Source of the DNA: Chlamydiota bacterium
Lineage (GTDB): Bacteria; Auribacterota; UBA3054; B51-G9
DNA length: 7,932 nt
Assembly (NCBI GenBank): GCA_030596365.1
Contig: JAUVKG010000117.1
Location: 1 to 7,932, forward strand
Reading direction: 5' to 3'
Shown here: positions 6,933-7,932 of the stretch, piece after piece
How the letters are laid out: each line of letters starts with the position of its first letter
Numbering within the stretch: position 1 is the stretch's first letter
The notes under the pieces: model-generated
Seen by the model: the letters and a program-made list of their open reading frames with translations, nothing else
Database searches by the model: none
Told to the model about the DNA's origin: nothing
Position numbers and translations under genes: made by a program

Positions 6933-7932
6933 ATGCGTAATATTATGAGAATTGTAAATATAGGCGGATACGGTCATTCGGTTTCCGTGTTTGATGAAAT
7001 ACTTCAAATAGATGAAGCAAAACTTGTAGCTTTTGCACCGGCTTTTGATGGCGAAGATACTTCTATTGTAACGTCTCACAAAATCTATAATGACAATGTT
7101 ATTTACTATGATGATTACAAAGAAATGCTTGAAAAAGAAAAACCGGATGTTGTTATTGTAAGCACAAGATTAGACAAAATCGCGAAAATAGCTATCGATG
7201 CAGCTAATAATGGCTGCCATTTGATTTGTGAAAAACCTCTGGCAATAAACCGTCACGATTTAGAAAATTTGCACGGTGCCGTCAAGAAAAATAATGTTAA
7301 ACTTATGGCGATGCTTTCAATGAGAGCGGAACCGGCTTTCGTTGCAGCACGAGAAATATATCAAAGCGGAAAAATTGGAGAAGCCGTTTTAATCAATAGC
7401 AGAAAATCTTATAAATGGGGTGCTCGGCCTGAATGGTTTGGTGATAAATCTAAATATGGCGGTACGATCGGGTGGATTGGCATTCACGCTTTAGATTTTA
7501 TTAATTTTATCACAGAGCTTGATTTTGTTTCCGTTGCTGCTATGCAAAATAATTTTTCTCATCCCGAAAGAAAAGATTGTGAAGATAATTGCGCTTTAAT
7601 TCTTGAAATGAATAACGGCGGTCACGCGACAGTGAGTGTGGATTTTTTTAGACCAAAAGCTGCTGAAACTCACGGAGATGACTGGATAAGAATTGTGGGA
7701 ACAAAAGGCGTTCTTGAAGCAAGCACAGCGAACAATAGTTACGTTATAATTACCGATGAAGAGAAAGAAACTGTAATTCCGGAAAATGTTGAAAATAAAA
7801 TTTTTAAAAACTTTTTAAACAGCTTGATCAGAAAAACTGAACCGGAAATATCGATGGAAATTCCTTTTATGCTTACAAAAGTTTGCATGACAGCACAGGA
7901 AGCTGCCGATAATAAAACAACAAACAAAATAA
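6933..7932 (+). CDS. Gfo/Idh/MocA-family NAD(P)-dependent oxidoreductase (3' end beyond window)
   Basis: This is a cytoplasmic sugar or cyclitol dehydrogenase-type enzyme; the substrate cannot be told. The frame is open from ATG 6933 for 333 codons to the last base, so no stop is seen; family members have about 320-400 residues, so little is missing. Residues 7-15 (I-V-N-I-G-G-Y-G-H) form the first Rossmann strand and dinucleotide loop. D-V-V-I-V-S-T at 72-78 is the next core strand. C-E-K-P at 99-102 is the family signature with catalytic-type K101. G-G-T-I-G-W-I-G-I-H-A-L-D at 176-188 supplies H185 and D188; the Asp usually four residues before the His is W181 here. ATG 6945 (M-R-I-V-N-I) is an equally likely start because it begins directly at the first strand. 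Neither start has a Shine-Dalgarno. With the lyase-like gene in the window, a role in catabolism of released sugars is inferred. Confidence 0.88.
   Translation, partial: MRNIMRIVNIGGYGHSVSVFDEILQIDEAKLVAFAPAFDGEDTSIVTSHKIYNDNVIYYDDYKEMLEKEKPDVVIVSTRLDKIAKIAIDAANNGCHLICEKPLAINRHDLENLHGAVKKNNVKLMAMLSMRAEPAFVAAREIYQSGKIGEAVLINSRKSYKWGARPEWFGDKSKYGGTIGWIGIHALDFINFITELDFVSVAAMQNNFSHPERKDCEDNCALILEMNNGGHATVSVDFFRPKAAETHGDDWIRIVGTKGVLEASTANNSYVIITDEEKETVIPENVENKIFKNFLNSLIRKTEPEISMEIPFMLTKVCMTAQEAADNKTTNKI

Overview
The window is AT-rich bacterial DNA holding three genes, all on the + strand and separated by short gaps. The best guess for the host is an uncultured planctomycete (Phycisphaerae / Sedimentisphaerales-like) or a close relative. 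This is inference from three things: a secreted polysaccharide-lyase-like protein, a very large GspK-type pseudopilin with lamin-tail-like parts, and a prepilin leader coded by a CCACGGA heptamer repeat (read as T-T-D-H-G-P-R), which I recall from planctomycete and similar environmental genomes. No rRNA or other phylogenetic marker is present, so this is not secure.

Layout. Bases 1-203 are noncoding: a 13-bp tandem direct repeat, then a palindromic box, then a promoter. Bases 204-2504 encode an exported 766-residue protein. Its first part is a BNR_4 beta-propeller like ulvan lyases of families PL24/PL25, with four candidate catalytic residues at the right spacing. Its second part is the helical N-terminal domain of heparinase II/III-type lyases, and it stops before the catalytic C-terminal domain. 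Bases 2505-2572 are a short gap with small inverted repeats and a second copy of the palindromic box next to the following start. Bases 2573-6814 encode a 1413-residue GspK-like minor pseudopilin, about four times the usual GspK length. It carries a repeat-coded leader, a prepilin helix, an EF-hand-like loop, lamin-tail-like strands, a jelly-roll-like segment and a C-terminal helix-hairpin-helix. Bases 6815-6932 hold a third box and a near-consensus sigma70 promoter. From 6933 to the window end runs a Gfo/Idh/MocA-family oxidoreductase, open at the 3' edge.

How it fits together. The lyase-like protein and the oxidoreductase suit uptake and breakdown of an acidic polysaccharide and processing of the released sugars. 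The pseudopilin would belong to a type II secretion or related pseudopilus machine; no other secretion genes are visible. The first and third genes have closely similar upstream regions (box, spacer, promoter, and an identical 16-bp stretch over the -10), so they may be co-regulated or may carry the same dispersed intergenic element. None of the three starts has a clear Shine-Dalgarno sequence.

The most interesting points are the fused but apparently truncated lyase, the minisatellite-derived prepilin leader, and the box repeated in all three intergenic gaps.
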